Origin: Chryseobacterium sediminis
Lineage (GTDB): Bacteria > Bacteroidota > Bacteroidia > Flavobacteriales > Weeksellaceae
NCBI RefSeq assembly: GCF_008386505.1
Contig: NZ_VUNZ01000001.1
Location: 620,001-684,000 of the forward strand
Length of the DNA stretch: 64,000 bases
Reading direction: 5' to 3'
The position numbers and the translations under genes are program-made. The stretch's first letter is position 1, and every line of letters begins with the position of its first letter. Below, piece by piece: positions 8,067 to 17,530 of this stretch. The notes beneath the pieces were generated by a model, which was not told the origin of the DNA, ran no database searches, and was given only the letters and a program-made list of their open reading frames with translations.

Positions 8067-10274
8067 ATGTACAGGTTATTATTTATATTTGTTGTAAGTG
8101 TTTGTCCGTTTTTTGCCCAGGCACAGGATGTTTTAAGCAAATTAGAAAAGGAATACAGCAATCTATCACACAATACGACAGAACAGCTCAATCTGGCTCC
8201 CAAATACGCGACTGCCTTATTTTTTCACAACCTTAAACCTAAGTCTTACCAGATTTTAAATACCAATATTTCCATTGCAGCAAAGCAGACAGATGGAAAG
8301 TATGCCACGATTTTATATTCCGTACAGGCCATGAACTATCGGCTGGATAATAAAACAGTCGAATCCTCAAAAAGTCTTGACATGGCAAAGGCTTATAGTT
8401 TAAAAACGAATAGTAATGAAGCCAAGGGCTATTTTAATTATGCAAAAGGCTGGATTCTGATCCGTAATAATAAAACAACTGATGCCGTTGCCGCTTATCT
8501 TAAAGCGATCGACTATTACGAAAATTCGCCAACAACTTCCACACTGTACGGAAGATTTGGGAACGTTGCCAAAGAATTGTCTACGATTTATTCCAACCTC
8601 AATGAGTACCAGCTGGAAGAGAAGTATAGTAAACAGTTTCTCTTACTGGCATCCAAACAAAATGATCCTAACCTGATATTTGATGCCTACATGCGAATGG
8701 GCTATGTATATGAACAAAAATACATTCAGAATCCATCAAATATTGAGCTGAGAAATAAAACAGAACAGTACTATCTGCAGGCTATTACGACTTTCAACAA
8801 AAATAAAGACAGGATGCTCAACAGAAGCAGTCTTTCTTATGCCGCCATCAATTTAGCCAATCTGTATACCGAGTTTGACAGTGATAAGGCAATGCAATAC
8901 GTCCAGCTCGCCAATAAAGTGAGTCTGGAAACCGGTGACGCTATTCATATTGCTTCTTCGTTTGGGATTCTTGCAGAACTGGCGCTGCAGAATAAAAGTT
9001 ATGATTTAGCCAAATCTTATTTTCTAAAAGCCTCTATGGAAATTGGAAAAAGTCCCGTCAGAGACCATAATATTGAATTATCTATTCTTGAATCTCTATC
9101 CAGAATTAGTGAAGAGCAGGGGAATTACAAAGAAGCTTTGACGTATTATAAAAGCTATGTTGATAAGTACAAAAGCGTTTACGATCAGGAAAAACTGGAT
9201 ATTACCAAAAGATTAGAATCACAGTTTGATAAAGAACGACAGGAACAGAAATATATTAAGCTACAGCTGGAAAGTGACAAAAAAGCACAGGAAATTAAAC
9301 TGATTAACATTTTACGGGCACAGCGTGAACAGGTCTACAACAACTTAAAGCTGGTGGAAGAAAACCAGCGGGAACGACTGAAATTTTCAGAGCTTGAATC
9401 AGAGAAAAAAGAACAACAGCTTCGTTTGGCAAAACTGGAAACCCGGCAGAAGAATAATGACATTAATAACTTTAAAAAGGTGTTGGCCTTCAAGGAAAAG
9501 ATCAATACTTACTACACTTTTTTTATTATCTTTTTCATTGTTCTGATTCTCTTATTACTGTATGCTTATAAACAACGTGCTAAGTCTATGAAACAAAGAG
9601 ACGAATTGCATGCTCTAGCCATGGAAAAAGAGAAACAAAATTCAAAAATTTCCACACTTACTGCATTGCTTGAAGGACAGGAACAGGAGCGTGGGCGTCT
9701 TGCTCGTGATCTTCATGACGGATTAGGAGGATTGCTTTCTGGAACTAAGCATCAATTGTCTTATTTAGATCCTCATCAATCCGAAAATATAGAAGAAGGA
9801 ATTTCAAAATCGATTGACCAGATTGATGGCGCTGTAGAAGAATTAAGAAGGGTAGCGCATAATTTAATGCCGGATTTATTAACGAAATACGGCCTGGAAG
9901 TCGCGATTCAGGAGTTTGCTTCACGTATATCCAACAGTGCATTAGAGATCCATACCGAATTTATCAATTACAGCAATTCGATATCGCAGGAAAAGCAGCT
10001 GGTTATTTATAGAATCATTCAGGAACTGGTGAATAACGCAATAAAACATGCTGATACTTCTGAGATTATTGTTCAGGTAAGCGAAGAAGAAAATGTATTA
10101 AATCTTACGGTAGAAGACAACGGTAAAGGCTTTGACCATACCAACCTAAACGTTAGAAAAACAGCAGGTTTTCATAATATAGAATTAAGAGTCCAATTTT
10201 TAAAAGGAACAATGAATATCACCTCCGAATTAAATATTGGTACCAGTATAGAACTTCAAATTCCTATTTATTAA
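8067..10274 (+). CDS. Two-component sensor histidine kinase with TPR sensor (HisKA_3 type)
   Basis: 735 residues from the ATG at 8067; a TTG one codon earlier is less likely. Order of parts: signal peptide (to FAQAQ, about residue 22), a periplasmic TPR-like helical domain (about 40-380), a charged coiled coil (about 380-470), one membrane helix (about 480-505), the HisKA_3 dimerisation helix with phosphoacceptor H550 in RDLHDGLGG, and an HATPase domain with N-box ELVNNAIKHA and G-box DNGKGFD. This is the NarL-type kinase architecture common in Bacteroidota. The response regulator starts 2 bp after the stop, so they form one operon. The signal sensed is unknown. Confidence 0.92.
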   Translation: MYRLLFIFVVSVCPFFAQAQDVLSKLEKEYSNLSHNTTEQLNLAPKYATALFFHNLKPKSYQILNTNISIAAKQTDGKYATILYSVQAMNYRLDNKTVESSKSLDMAKAYSLKTNSNEAKGYFNYAKGWILIRNNKTTDAVAAYLKAIDYYENSPTTSTLYGRFGNVAKELSTIYSNLNEYQLEEKYSKQFLLLASKQNDPNLIFDAYMRMGYVYEQKYIQNPSNIELRNKTEQYYLQAITTFNKNKDRMLNRSSLSYAAINLANLYTEFDSDKAMQYVQLANKVSLETGDAIHIASSFGILAELALQNKSYDLAKSYFLKASMEIGKSPVRDHNIELSILESLSRISEEQGNYKEALTYYKSYVDKYKSVYDQEKLDITKRLESQFDKERQEQKYIKLQLESDKKAQEIKLINILRAQREQVYNNLKLVEENQRERLKFSELESEKKEQQLRLAKLETRQKNNDINNFKKVLAFKEKINTYYTFFIIFFIVLILLLLYAYKQRAKSMKQRDELHALAMEKEKQNSKISTLTALLEGQEQERGRLARDLHDGLGGLLSGTKHQLSYLDPHQSENIEEGISKSIDQIDGAVEELRRVAHNLMPDLLTKYGLEVAIQEFASRISNSALEIHTEFINYSNSISQEKQLVIYRIIQELVNNAIKHADTSEIIVQVSEEENVLNLTVEDNGKGFDHTNLNVRKTAGFHNIELRVQFLKGTMNITSELNIGTSIELQIPIY

Positions 10275-10276
10275 AA

Positions 10277-10906
10277 ATGATAAAAGTAGCCATAACAGAT
10301 GATCATCCACTTCTTTTAGAAGGATTGAAGAATATTTTAGGAAACAGTGATACGATAGATGTTGTAGATTGTTTCAGAAACGTTTCAGAAATGAATGTAG
10401 GTTTGGCAAAACAAGCAGTTGATATTTTATTGCTTGATATCAACCTTGTAGATATCAATAGTATAGAATTGATAAAACCTTTAAAGAAAAAGTACAGCAG
10501 CCTTCAGATTATCATCCTCAGTGTTCACAATGAGCTGCCTGTCATTAACAGTACTTTGGCTGAAGGTGCGTTGGGATATATTCAGAAAAATGCTTCAGTT
10601 TCAGAAATTCTTGAAGGAATTACTGCCGTATATGCCGGCAACCGGTTTTTATGCTCGCAAACCAGATCTGTTCTGGAGAAAAAATCAACAGACGGATTAA
10701 ATCATGTCCCAAAACTGACACGAAGGGAAAAAGAAATTTTAGCCGAAGCAGCAAAGGGACTTACCACCAATCAAATGGCGGAAAAGCTCTTTATCAGCCC
10801 GCACACGGTAGAAAGCCACAGAAAAAACCTTATTGAGAAATTTCAAACCTCTAATCTTAGTTCCGCCATTAAACTGGCTATAGAATACGGTTTAGTGATC
10901 GAATAA
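10277..10906 (+). CDS. NarL/FixJ-family response regulator
   Basis: 209 residues. The receiver domain (1-120) has the acidic pair D8/D9, phosphoacceptor D54 (LLLDINL) and a lysine in GYIQKNAS. A LuxR-type helix-turn-helix follows (about 143-205: LTRREKEILAEAAKGLTTNQ, then SPHTVESHRKNL). It is the partner of the kinase immediately upstream. Phosphorylation should drive dimerisation and DNA binding. Targets are not evident. The adjacent exported-protein gene at 10987-11553 is convergent and so is not part of the operon. Confidence 0.95.
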   Translation: MIKVAITDDHPLLLEGLKNILGNSDTIDVVDCFRNVSEMNVGLAKQAVDILLLDINLVDINSIELIKPLKKKYSSLQIIILSVHNELPVINSTLAEGALGYIQKNASVSEILEGITAVYAGNRFLCSQTRSVLEKKSTDGLNHVPKLTRREKEILAEAAKGLTTNQMAEKLFISPHTVESHRKNLIEKFQTSNLSSAIKLAIEYGLVIE

Positions 10907-10920
10907 AACATCCATACAAC

Positions 10921-10957
10921 AAAAAGGCCTGCTTACATCGTAAAAGCAGACCTTTTT
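10921..10957. terminator. Bidirectional terminator between convergent genes
   Basis: The stem AAGG-CTGCTT (10924-10934) pairs with AAGCAG-CCTT (10944-10954) around one mismatch. It has a T-run after it on the plus strand and an A-run before it that is a T-run on the minus strand. It serves the response regulator and the convergent gene at 10987. Confidence 0.85.
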
Positions 10958-10986
10958 TATATAATCAAATAATTGGGTGTGTCTCA

Positions 10987-11553
10987 TTAATCTTTGAACC
11001 TCAAAGCAGCCTGGAACAGATTTTTCTTTCCTACTAAATCATATTCATCATTATATTCAGGTGCGTACATTAATATAAAAACTCTGCCGTCAAAATCTTT
11101 TAGATCAATAGGTTGATCTACCATGATATCATAAAAGCGTGTAATGGTACGTGTACCTGTCCATTGTTTTGCATTACCTTTAGGATTTTTATCAAATCTG
11201 TGATCTTTTGCATCAGTATAATACCAATACGATGGCGCCGAATCCATCAGAAACATTTCTTTGTCTTTATTATACAACTCCTCCGCCATACCTGTATTCT
11301 GAAACCAGGGAACCTCAGTGTTCAAAACGCCTAAAGCTCCTGCATAAATATCTTTATTCGTAGTAGCTCCCACTAAAAACCCTTCCAGATTGGAAGATGT
11401 AATTTCAAATTGGAAAGTTGATTTTTTCAGATCGTAAACGTCGTTTACAGGTTGAATTATTTTTCCGTCTTGTTTAATAACTACTTTCAATGACTGTGCG
11501 AAGGTTATAAAACTTAGTAAGCAAAAAAGGATGCTCAAACTTAACTTTTTCAT
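10987..11553 (-). CDS. Exported protein of unknown function
   Basis: 188 residues from the ATG at 11553. The longer open frame (to 11604) adds 17 residues ahead of an obvious signal peptide (MKKLSLSILFCLLSFITFAQ), so the internal start is chosen. The mature part has mixed beta composition with aromatic clusters (PSYWYYTD, RVFILMYAPEYNDEYD) and only one cysteine, which is in the signal peptide. No family was recognised. It is probably periplasmic or surface-exposed. A -7 box TATCTTTG (11581-11574) sits 21 bp ahead of the start. Confidence 0.7.
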   Translation of the reverse strand: MKKLSLSILFCLLSFITFAQSLKVVIKQDGKIIQPVNDVYDLKKSTFQFEITSSNLEGFLVGATTNKDIYAGALGVLNTEVPWFQNTGMAEELYNKDKEMFLMDSAPSYWYYTDAKDHRFDKNPKGNAKQWTGTRTITRFYDIMVDQPIDLKDFDGRVFILMYAPEYNDEYDLVGKKNLFQAALRFKD

Positions 11554-11573
11554 TGTATCTTTAAATATTACCG

Positions 11574-11581
11574 CAAAGATA
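11574..11581 (-). promoter_or_regulatory. -7 promoter box of the exported protein gene
   Basis: The minus strand reads TATCTTTG, an exact TAnnTTTG match, 21 bp upstream of the chosen ATG. It supports the shorter start at 11553, because the longer frame would begin upstream of the transcription start. Confidence 0.6.
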
Positions 11582-11650
11582 TTGGACTTTACAGCTATAA
11601 ACACTGGCTGATTTCAGGGGTTTTTATTCTAAACTTTAATTAAATCCCTG

Positions 11651-12724
11651 TTAAAACAGATCAGCTTTCAACTGGATTTTTATATAAGCTGTTTTTGGCT
11701 TTTTACCATGGCCCGAAGTAGAATTAAGCGGGTAGACTTCTGCATAAAAAGTATCATTATCTGTCCAAAATGCTTTCTTATCATCTGCTATTTTAAAATT
11801 GGTGAAATTCACGTATAAAAGATTATCCTGTTTTTTGGTTTGTGGGAAATATTTAGCGATAATAAAATTACTCCCGACATCATTATTAGAGGAAACAGAA
11901 GTAACCCAGCCTTTAGCAGGAAGAATCTGCGGATAGCCCTCTGTCCCTAGTTCAAACATAATTGCGTTTTTTATACTGTAAAAAGAATAGAAGGAACCTG
12001 CAACTTCGTCAGAATTTTCTTTGAAAACTTCCAGATTTAAGTAAGGTGACCTTCCTACATATTCATTGGCAAGTGGTCCGGTTTCTGTAGAGATGTTTTC
12101 ATGTTGTGTAATAACTTCTTCTCGACCATTTTCTTTGTAAATCCAGTTATCATCCTGTAGTTTTATATTCGGGTTTTTTACTAATGCTTCATTGATCCTA
12201 TTGTTTGAACTGGTTTTAAATTCCTGTTCTGAAATCTCAGTAATAGTTCCAAATTTCTTAAAAGATTTATTCTTAAAATCATCAGATTGTTTAAATGTAC
12301 TGCTTCTGATCTCATAGAGATCCACACCTTTTAAAGTAAGCTCATATGCCGGAGTGAATTCTGATTTCAGGACAAATGCCTCAATGCTGTTAGAAATATT
12401 GTTATTAATGCTGTAGTGAATAGAGTAGAAGTCTTCAAATTCTTCAAATCCGTAATAATTATCGAGTTTATGATAAGCCATTTTCAAATGAGCTGCATCT
12501 TTGCTCGGAGTCACAAAAAACCGTATAGAATCCAACTTGGTAAATAATTGAAACGGAACATCCCGTACATTATCTACCCCTTTTATTTTTTTGAAATCGG
12601 CCAGTGTTATCTTTTTTTGCTTAACTTCAGTTTCTGCTTTGTTTGTTTCTGTTGTTTTATTCTGCTGATTGCATCCTACAAAAGCAACCATAGATGAGAT
12701 GAAGAATTGATTTAAAATTTTCAT
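11651..12724 (-). CDS. Putative lipoprotein of unknown function
   Basis: 357 residues from the ATG at 12724, which begins the lipoprotein signal peptide MKILNQFFISSMVAFVGC with its lipid-acceptor cysteine. The frame extends six codons further up, but a -7 box (12747-12740) lies just before this start. The mature protein begins with a charged linker (NKTETNKAETEVKQKK) and then alternates beta strands and charged loops with no recognised domain. A TSGHGKKPKTAYIKIQ segment lies near the end. It is likely anchored in a membrane facing the periplasm or the surface. Confidence 0.7.
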   Translation of the reverse strand: MKILNQFFISSMVAFVGCNQQNKTTETNKAETEVKQKKITLADFKKIKGVDNVRDVPFQLFTKLDSIRFFVTPSKDAAHLKMAYHKLDNYYGFEEFEDFYSIHYSINNNISNSIEAFVLKSEFTPAYELTLKGVDLYEIRSSTFKQSDDFKNKSFKKFGTITEISEQEFKTSSNNRINEALVKNPNIKLQDDNWIYKENGREEVITQHENISTETGPLANEYVGRSPYLNLEVFKENSDEVAGSFYSFYSIKNAIMFELGTEGYPQILPAKGWVTSVSSNNDVGSNFIIAKYFPQTKKQDNLLYVNFTNFKIADDKKAFWTDNDTFYAEVYPLNSTSGHGKKPKTAYIKIQLKADLF

Positions 12725-12739
12725 TTTATATTTTTGGGG

Positions 12740-12747
12740 CAAATGTA
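12740..12747 (-). promoter_or_regulatory. -7 promoter box of the 357-residue lipoprotein gene
   Basis: TACATTTG on the minus strand matches TAnnTTTG exactly. A TTG about 21 bp further upstream is a possible -33 element. The box is 16 bp ahead of the ATG at 12724. Confidence 0.6.
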
Positions 12748-12883
12748 TCAGTATTCCAGTACAGATGCCAACAAAACTGTATGATACAGGGAATAAATGG
12801 CTGAAAACAGGGATATATTGAATGACAGAATTTGGACAATTTTACAAAGACAATAAACCTAATATTGTATTTTACTTTATAAA

Positions 12884-13447
12884 ATGAAAAACTTAATAAT
12901 CAGCCTTTCAGTTATGACTGCTTTACTGGCATCATGTTCACCCGCTACAGACAAAAAAGTGGAAAAAAATACTTCTCCGGATATCAAAAAAGAAGTTGCC
13001 ACCTCTACACCGAAAACCGTAAAAAATGATCAGTTACAAGTAGAAATACCCGGTGATTTTTCAGCGTTAGTTCCTATTGATTTGCTCAATAGTAAAAGTA
13101 CAAACATATATGATAAATATGGAATAGAATTCTCGGGGAACTGTTATTCATGTGATCTGACAAGCCTTTCTATCAATAAGAAACAGATCAGATGGACCAA
13201 TGTCTGTGATGAAAAAGATACTTTTGAAATTGATGATTTTTCATTCTCTAATGAAGGAAACAAAACTATTTTTAAAACACCGGAAAGAACTTATAGTATA
13301 ACACAAATAGATAAAGCACCAGTTTACGAACTCGTGATAGAGGGCAATAAACTGGAATTAAAAAATAAAAGAATATCCAGATATTTTACTACCAAAAAAG
13401 CGTTGTCTCTTTTTACAGAGCATGATTGTGGGGATTTTGAAGGATAG
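12884..13447 (+). CDS. Putative lipoprotein of unknown function
   Basis: 187 residues. The signal peptide MKNLIISLSVMTALLASC carries the lipobox LASC (C18). A Lys/Thr-rich linker (to about residue 50) leads to a small domain with a pair of cysteines in GNCYSCDLTS and further cysteines in NVCDEKD and HDCGDFEG. The even number of mature-domain cysteines suggests disulfides in the periplasm or on the surface. No family was recognised. It is divergent from the lipoprotein at 11651-12724 and convergent with infC, sharing a two-way terminator with it. Confidence 0.72.
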   Translation: MKNLIISLSVMTALLASCSPATDKKVEKNTSPDIKKEVATSTPKTVKNDQLQVEIPGDFSALVPIDLLNSKSTNIYDKYGIEFSGNCYSCDLTSLSINKKQIRWTNVCDEKDTFEIDDFSFSNEGNKTIFKTPERTYSITQIDKAPVYELVIEGNKLELKNKRISRYFTTKKALSLFTEHDCGDFEG

Positions 13448-13490
13448 ATGATAGAGTAGTACAGACATCTCTTTTTAAAATTAAAGCATA

Positions 13491-13521
13491 AAAAAACCTC
13501 AAATTGCTTTGAGGTTTTTTT
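13491..13521. terminator. Bidirectional terminator between a lipoprotein gene and infC
   Basis: A perfect hairpin, AAAAACCTCAAA (from about 13491) with TTTGAGGTTTTT (to about 13520) and a TTGC loop, carries T-runs on both strands. It ends both the plus-strand lipoprotein unit and thrS-infC. Confidence 0.92.
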
Positions 13522-13541
13522 ATATTAAAATAATGACTTAA

Positions 13542-14102
13542 TTATTTTGCTGGTTTTTTAGGACTCATCATCATAATCATCCTTTTCCCTTCAAGTTTAG
13601 GAAGCTGGTCTACTTTACCTACATGCTCTAGTTCCTGAGCAAGTTTTAAAAGCAAAATTTCTCCCTGGTCCTTAAAGATAATCGAACGTCCTTTAAAAAA
13701 TACGTAGGTTTTTAGCTTAGAACCTTCTTCAAGGAATTTTTCAGCATGCTTCTTTTTGAATTCATAATCGTGATCATCTGTCTGAGGCCCGAAACGGATC
13801 TCTTTTACAACCACTTTTACTTGCTTAGCTTTAAGTTCCTTTTGTTTTTTCTTTTGCTCATATAAGAATTTCTTGTATTCTAATATTCTTGCAATAAAAG
13901 GTTCGGCCTTATCAGAAATTACTACTAAATCCAATTCCTGTTCTGCAGCAATCTGTCTTGCTTTGTCAATTGGATAAATTCCTGGCTCTACGTTATCGCC
14001 CACCAAACGAAGCTCTCTCACACGAATTTTATCGTTGATCAAGTGTAAGTCCTCCTGTACAGGACGTCTTTGTGGGCCCCTGTTGTTAAATCTTTGTGCT
14101 AT
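13542..14102 (-). CDS. infC: Translation initiation factor IF-3, probable ATA start codon
   Basis: IF-3 binds the 30S subunit and checks start codon and initiator tRNA selection. The core ([16 protein letters not shown]... to [10 protein letters not shown]) is standard. No ATG exists in frame near the 5' end. A TTG at 14042 would give a short 166-residue product, while the open frame continues upstream with an IF-3-like leader, [20 protein letters not shown]. The frame reaches an ATA at 14102, five codons after an upstream TAA. That gives 186 residues, close to the family norm. IF-3 genes classically use rare starts such as AUU so that IF-3 represses its own synthesis. It lies 112 bp after thrS. 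Confidence 0.88.
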   Translation of the reverse strand: MAQRFNNRGPQRRPVQEDLHLINDKIRVRELRLVGDNVEPGIYPIDKARQIAAEQELDLVVISDKAEPFIARILEYKKFLYEQKKKQKELKAKQVKVVVKEIRFGPQTDDHDYEFKKKHAEKFLEEGSKLKTYVFFKGRSIIFKDQGEILLLKLAQELEHVGKVDQLPKLEGKRMIMMMSPKKPAK

Positions 14103-14214
14103 TGTATTATAATTTTATTGGTTAATTACTTAATTTTATTGATTCAAATATTTAAAAATTGAAAGATTCTGTTACTATATTAACCTTTGAATCCTTCAAT
14201 ATTTTAATTTTAAA

Positions 14215-16134
14215 TTATATGGCTGCTTCTTTTTTAAAGTAAGCAACGAAATCTTCCAGTTTCATCACTCCAAGATCTCCTTCTCCACGTCTTCTTACAG
14301 AAATCGTGCCTTCTTTCTCTTCATTTTCTCCTACTACAAGCATGAAAGGAATCTTATTCAATTCCGCATCACGGATCTTTTTACCTGTCTTCTCGTTTCT
14401 GTCGTCAATCTGACCGCTAATATCGTGATTTTCCAAAAATTGTGAAACTTTTTTTGAATAATCTACATATTTTTCACTGATAGGTAGAATTATAAATTGA
14501 TCAGGGCTCAGCCATAATGGGAAATCACCTGCTGTGTTTTCCAACAAAATAGCAATGAAGCGTTCCATAGAACCAAATGGCGCTCTATGGATCATTACCG
14601 GTCTGTGTTTTTCATTATCATTTCCGATATAATGAAGATCAAATCTTTCAGGAAGGTTATAATCTACCTGGATCGTTCCAAGCTGCCATTTTCTTCCTAA
14701 AGCATCTTTCACCATGAAGTCAAGCTTAGGACCGTAGAATGCCGCTTCTCCGTATTCCACAACTGTTTTTAATCCTTTCTTCTGAGCTGCATTGATGATG
14801 GCACTTTCTGCTTTCTCCCAGTTTTCATCAGAACCGATGTATTTTTGTTTGTTTTCAGGATCTCTTAATGATACCTGAGTTACAAAATCTTCAAAACCTA
14901 AAGATTTGAAAACATAAAGAGTCAAGTCAATTACCTTTTCAAATTCTTCAGAAAGCTGATCAGGAGTACAGAATAAGTGGGCATCATCCTGAGTAAATCC
15001 ACGAACTCTCGTTAAACCGTGAAGCTCTCCACTTTGCTCATATCTGTATACTGTTCCGAATTCTGCATATCTCTTAGGCAAATCTCTGTAGCTCCATTGT
15101 GAAGTCTTGTAAATTTCACAGTGGTGAGGACAGTTCATTGGCTTCAGTAAGAATTCTTCTCCTTCATTCGGAGTTTTAATCGGCTGGAAGCTGTCTTCTC
15201 CATATTTATCCCAGTGTCCTGAAGTTACATAGAGTTCTTTTGCCCCGATATGTGGAGACATTACAAACTCATAACCTCCTTTTTTCTGAGCATCAGAAAG
15301 GAAATTTTCAAGTTTTCTTCTTAAAGCAGTTCCTTTTGGCAACCAAAGCGGTAAACCTGCACCTACTTTTTCAGAGAATGCAAAAATTCCAAGCTCTTTA
15401 CCTAATTTTCTGTGGTCTCTTCTTTTAGCTTCCTCCAGTCTTTCAAGATATTCAGTAAGGTCTTTCTGTTTAGGGAAAGAAATACCATATACTCTTGTTA
15501 ACTGAGGGTTCTTTTCATTTCCTCTCCAATAAGCTCCTGCTGCATTTAAAATTTTAACTGCTTTTACAATTCCTGTGTTCGGAATGTGACCACCACGACA
15601 TAAGTCTGTGAAGTTGTCATGCGTTACAAAAGTGATTTCTCCATCATTAAGATTAGAGATCAGTTCCACTTTGTAAGGATTGTCTGCATATGTTTTTAAA
15701 GCCTCTTCTTTAGAAACCGGATAAAGAGAGAAGGTAGAACCTTTCTTCGCGTTTTCTAAGATCTTTTTTTCAATCTTTTCAAAATCTTTTTCAGATAAGC
15801 TTTCATCCCCGAAATCCACATCATAGTAGAATCCGCTTTCGATGGCAGGGCCAATCGTCAACTTAGCATTAGGATAAAAGTCAAGGATAGCCTGCGCCAA
15901 AAGGTGGGCAGAAGAGTGCCAGAAAGCCTTCTTTCCAAGATCATCATTCCAGGTCAAAAGCTGTACCGTAGAATCCGTGGTTATAGGTGTGGTCGTTTCT
16001 ACTTGTTTGTCATTAACAATTGCGGAAATGGTGTTTCTAGCCAATCCCTCGCTTATAGATTTTGCCACATCTAGAGGAGTCACTGCTCCCTCGAATTCTT
16101 TGACACTATTGTCTGGAAGTGTAATTTTTATCAT
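14215..16134 (-). CDS. thrS: Threonyl-tRNA synthetase
   Basis: 639 residues, full length. N-terminal TGS domain (about 1-60), then the editing domain with the [11 protein letters not shown] zinc-site motif and the later CRGGH. The class II catalytic core has [10 protein letters not shown] (zinc cysteine), motif 2 ([18 protein letters not shown]) and motif 3 ([17 protein letters not shown]). A C-terminal anticodon-binding domain follows from about residue 540. It charges tRNA-Thr and clears mis-made Ser-tRNA-Thr. It lies directly upstream of infC on the same strand, the standard order. A -7 box is at 16159-16166. Confidence 0.98.
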   Translation of the reverse strand: MIKITLPDNSVKEFEGAVTPLDVAKSISEGLARNTISAIVNDKQVETTTPITTDSTVQLLTWNDDLGKKAFWHSSAHLLAQAILDFYPNAKLTIGPAIESGFYYDVDFGDESLSEKDFEKIEKKILENAKKGSTFSLYPVSKEEALKTYADNPYKVELISNLNDGEITFVTHDNFTDLCRGGHIPNTGIVKAVKILNAAGAYWRGNEKNPQLTRVYGISFPKQKDLTEYLERLEEAKRRDHRKLGKELGIFAFSEKVGAGLPLWLPKGTALRRKLENFLSDAQKKGGYEFVMSPHIGAKELYVTSGHWDKYGEDSFQPIKTPNEGEEFLLKPMNCPHHCEIYKTSQWSYRDLPKRYAEFGTVYRYEQSGELHGLTRVRGFTQDDAHLFCTPDQLSEEFEKVIDLTLYVFKSLGFEDFVTQVSLRDPENKQKYIGSDENWEKAESAIINAAQKKGLKTVVEYGEAAFYGPKLDFMVKDALGRKWQLGTIQVDYNLPERFDLHYIGNDNEKHRPVMIHRAPFGSMERFIAILLENTAGDFPLWLSPDQFIILPISEKYVDYSKKVSQFLENHDISGQIDDRNEKTGKKIRDAELNKIPFMLVVGENEEKEGTISVRRRGEGDLGVMKLEDFVAYFKKEAAI

Positions 16135-16158
16135 TGTTTACTAAGAAATTTTAAGAGG

Positions 16159-16166
16159 CAAAAATA
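16159..16166 (-). promoter_or_regulatory. -7 promoter box of thrS
   Basis: TATTTTTG on the minus strand matches TAnnTTTG, 25 bp ahead of the thrS ATG at 16134. No long leader with a T-box or operator-like tRNA mimic fits between them. Confidence 0.6.
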
Positions 16167-16376
16167 CGGAATTTTTAGATAAAATACTATATTAGCATAT
16201 ATTTAGAATGAGAATTAATATTAAAAAAAGAAAAAACAGAGGTGTTTTTGTCCCATTGAATTCCAGATTCAGTTGATCATAGAAAAATACTTCAGGATTT
16301 CCAGTTATGTATTTCTTTGCTATTACTACTCATTTTCTTTTTGAAACTCTTTAAAAACAAACAAATTACATTCAAT

Positions 16377-17351
16377 ATGAATACTATAAATGTTGATTTG
16401 CACTGCGATTTATTATGCTATTTACTGGAACCGGGCTCATTAATTGACGACAAAGAGCTTGGCTGTTCACTTCCTTATTTAAAAGAAGGAAATGTAAAGC
16501 TCCAGGTAATGGCCATATACTCAGCAACAGGTAACAATAGTACTGTTTATGGAAAAAAACAGAGCGAAATATTTTCAGAATTCCTGCAAAATGAGAATTT
16601 TTTTTTATTCAATGGTGAAAACTATAAAAATTCTGAGAACAAAAACAAAGTGGGAGTTATCGCTTCTATCGAAAATGCATCAGGCTTTTGTGATGAAGAT
16701 GAGACCCTGGACTCTGGTTTTAAAAAGCTGGAAGCTATCATTGAAAAAACACAGCGAATTCTTTATCTGGGAATAACCCATCATACCGAAAACCGCTTTG
16801 GTGGAGGAAACAATTCTGATGTGGGACTGAAAGATGACGGAAAAGTTTTACTTGATTATTTTTCAGAAAAAAATATCGCTATTGATCTGGCCCATACCAG
16901 TGATCAGCTTGCTTATGGAGTTCTTAATTATATTGATCAAAGAAACTATAAGATTCCTATTTTGGCAAGCCATTCTAATTATAGGCCTGTCCATGACAAA
17001 AAAAGAAACCTTCCTGATGAACTGGCAAAAGAAGTTATTAAGAGAAATGGGTTGATAGGACTCAATTTTATCCGTAACTGTGTAGATGATAAAAATCCTG
17101 AAATGTTATACGAACATATTCAGTACGGTCTTGATTTAGGAGCGGAAGATGCCATTGCCTATGGTGCAGATTTTTTCTTTTGCAAAAATCATCCTGATAA
17201 ATCCCGTCATCCTTTTTTCTTTAAAGGATATGATGATGCATCTGCTTTTAATGCAATCAATAAAGAAATTGAGGAGCGGTTTTCACCTGAATTGGTAGAA
17301 AAGATCAGTCACAAAAATGCCTTGAATTTTATAGAAAATATGTATAAATAA
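16377..17351 (+). CDS. M19 family (renal-type) membrane dipeptidase
   Basis: 324 residues from the ATG at 16377. The frame is open 20 codons further up, but the family start is at NVDLHCDLL, which holds the first zinc ligands (HxD). Other conserved parts are IASIENA (bridging glutamate), LGITHHTENRFG, IDLAHTSD, LASHSNYRP and the late GADFFF. The family hydrolyses dipeptides, including D-amino-acid-containing ones, at a two-zinc site. There is no signal peptide with the chosen start, so it is predicted cytoplasmic. It stands alone, followed by an inverted-repeat element. Confidence 0.88.
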   Translation: MNTINVDLHCDLLCYLLEPGSLIDDKELGCSLPYLKEGNVKLQVMAIYSATGNNSTVYGKKQSEIFSEFLQNENFFLFNGENYKNSENKNKVGVIASIENASGFCDEDETLDSGFKKLEAIIEKTQRILYLGITHHTENRFGGGNNSDVGLKDDGKVLLDYFSEKNIAIDLAHTSDQLAYGVLNYIDQRNYKIPILASHSNYRPVHDKKRNLPDELAKEVIKRNGLIGLNFIRNCVDDKNPEMLYEHIQYGLDLGAEDAIAYGADFFFCKNHPDKSRHPFFFKGYDDASAFNAINKEIEERFSPELVEKISHKNALNFIENMYK

Positions 17352-17371
17352 AACTTCGCGTTTAGAATATA

Positions 17372-17446
17372 TTTCTCTCGCAGATGGAGTCGATCAAGCA
17401 GACTTTTTTATGTTATCTGCGAAATCAGTTAAATCTGCGAGAGATT
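17372..17446. repeat. Imperfect inverted-repeat element with ATCTGCG units
   Basis: TCTCTCGCAGAT (17374-17385) and its exact reverse complement ATCTGCGAGAGA (17433-17444) enclose further related units: GCAGAC (about 17397) and a second ATCTGCGA at 17415-17422. Multiple copies of one short word in both directions suggest a REP-like or MITE-like intergenic repeat. It also sits where a terminator for the dipeptidase gene would be expected. A family assignment needs a genome-wide copy count. Confidence 0.6.
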
Positions 17447-17530
17447 ATTTTTCTACTATTTTAAGTGTTTAAATTTAGTTTAGGTGAAATTAGTTAACTA
17501 ATTAAATGATAAATATTTATCTGTTTTTAT

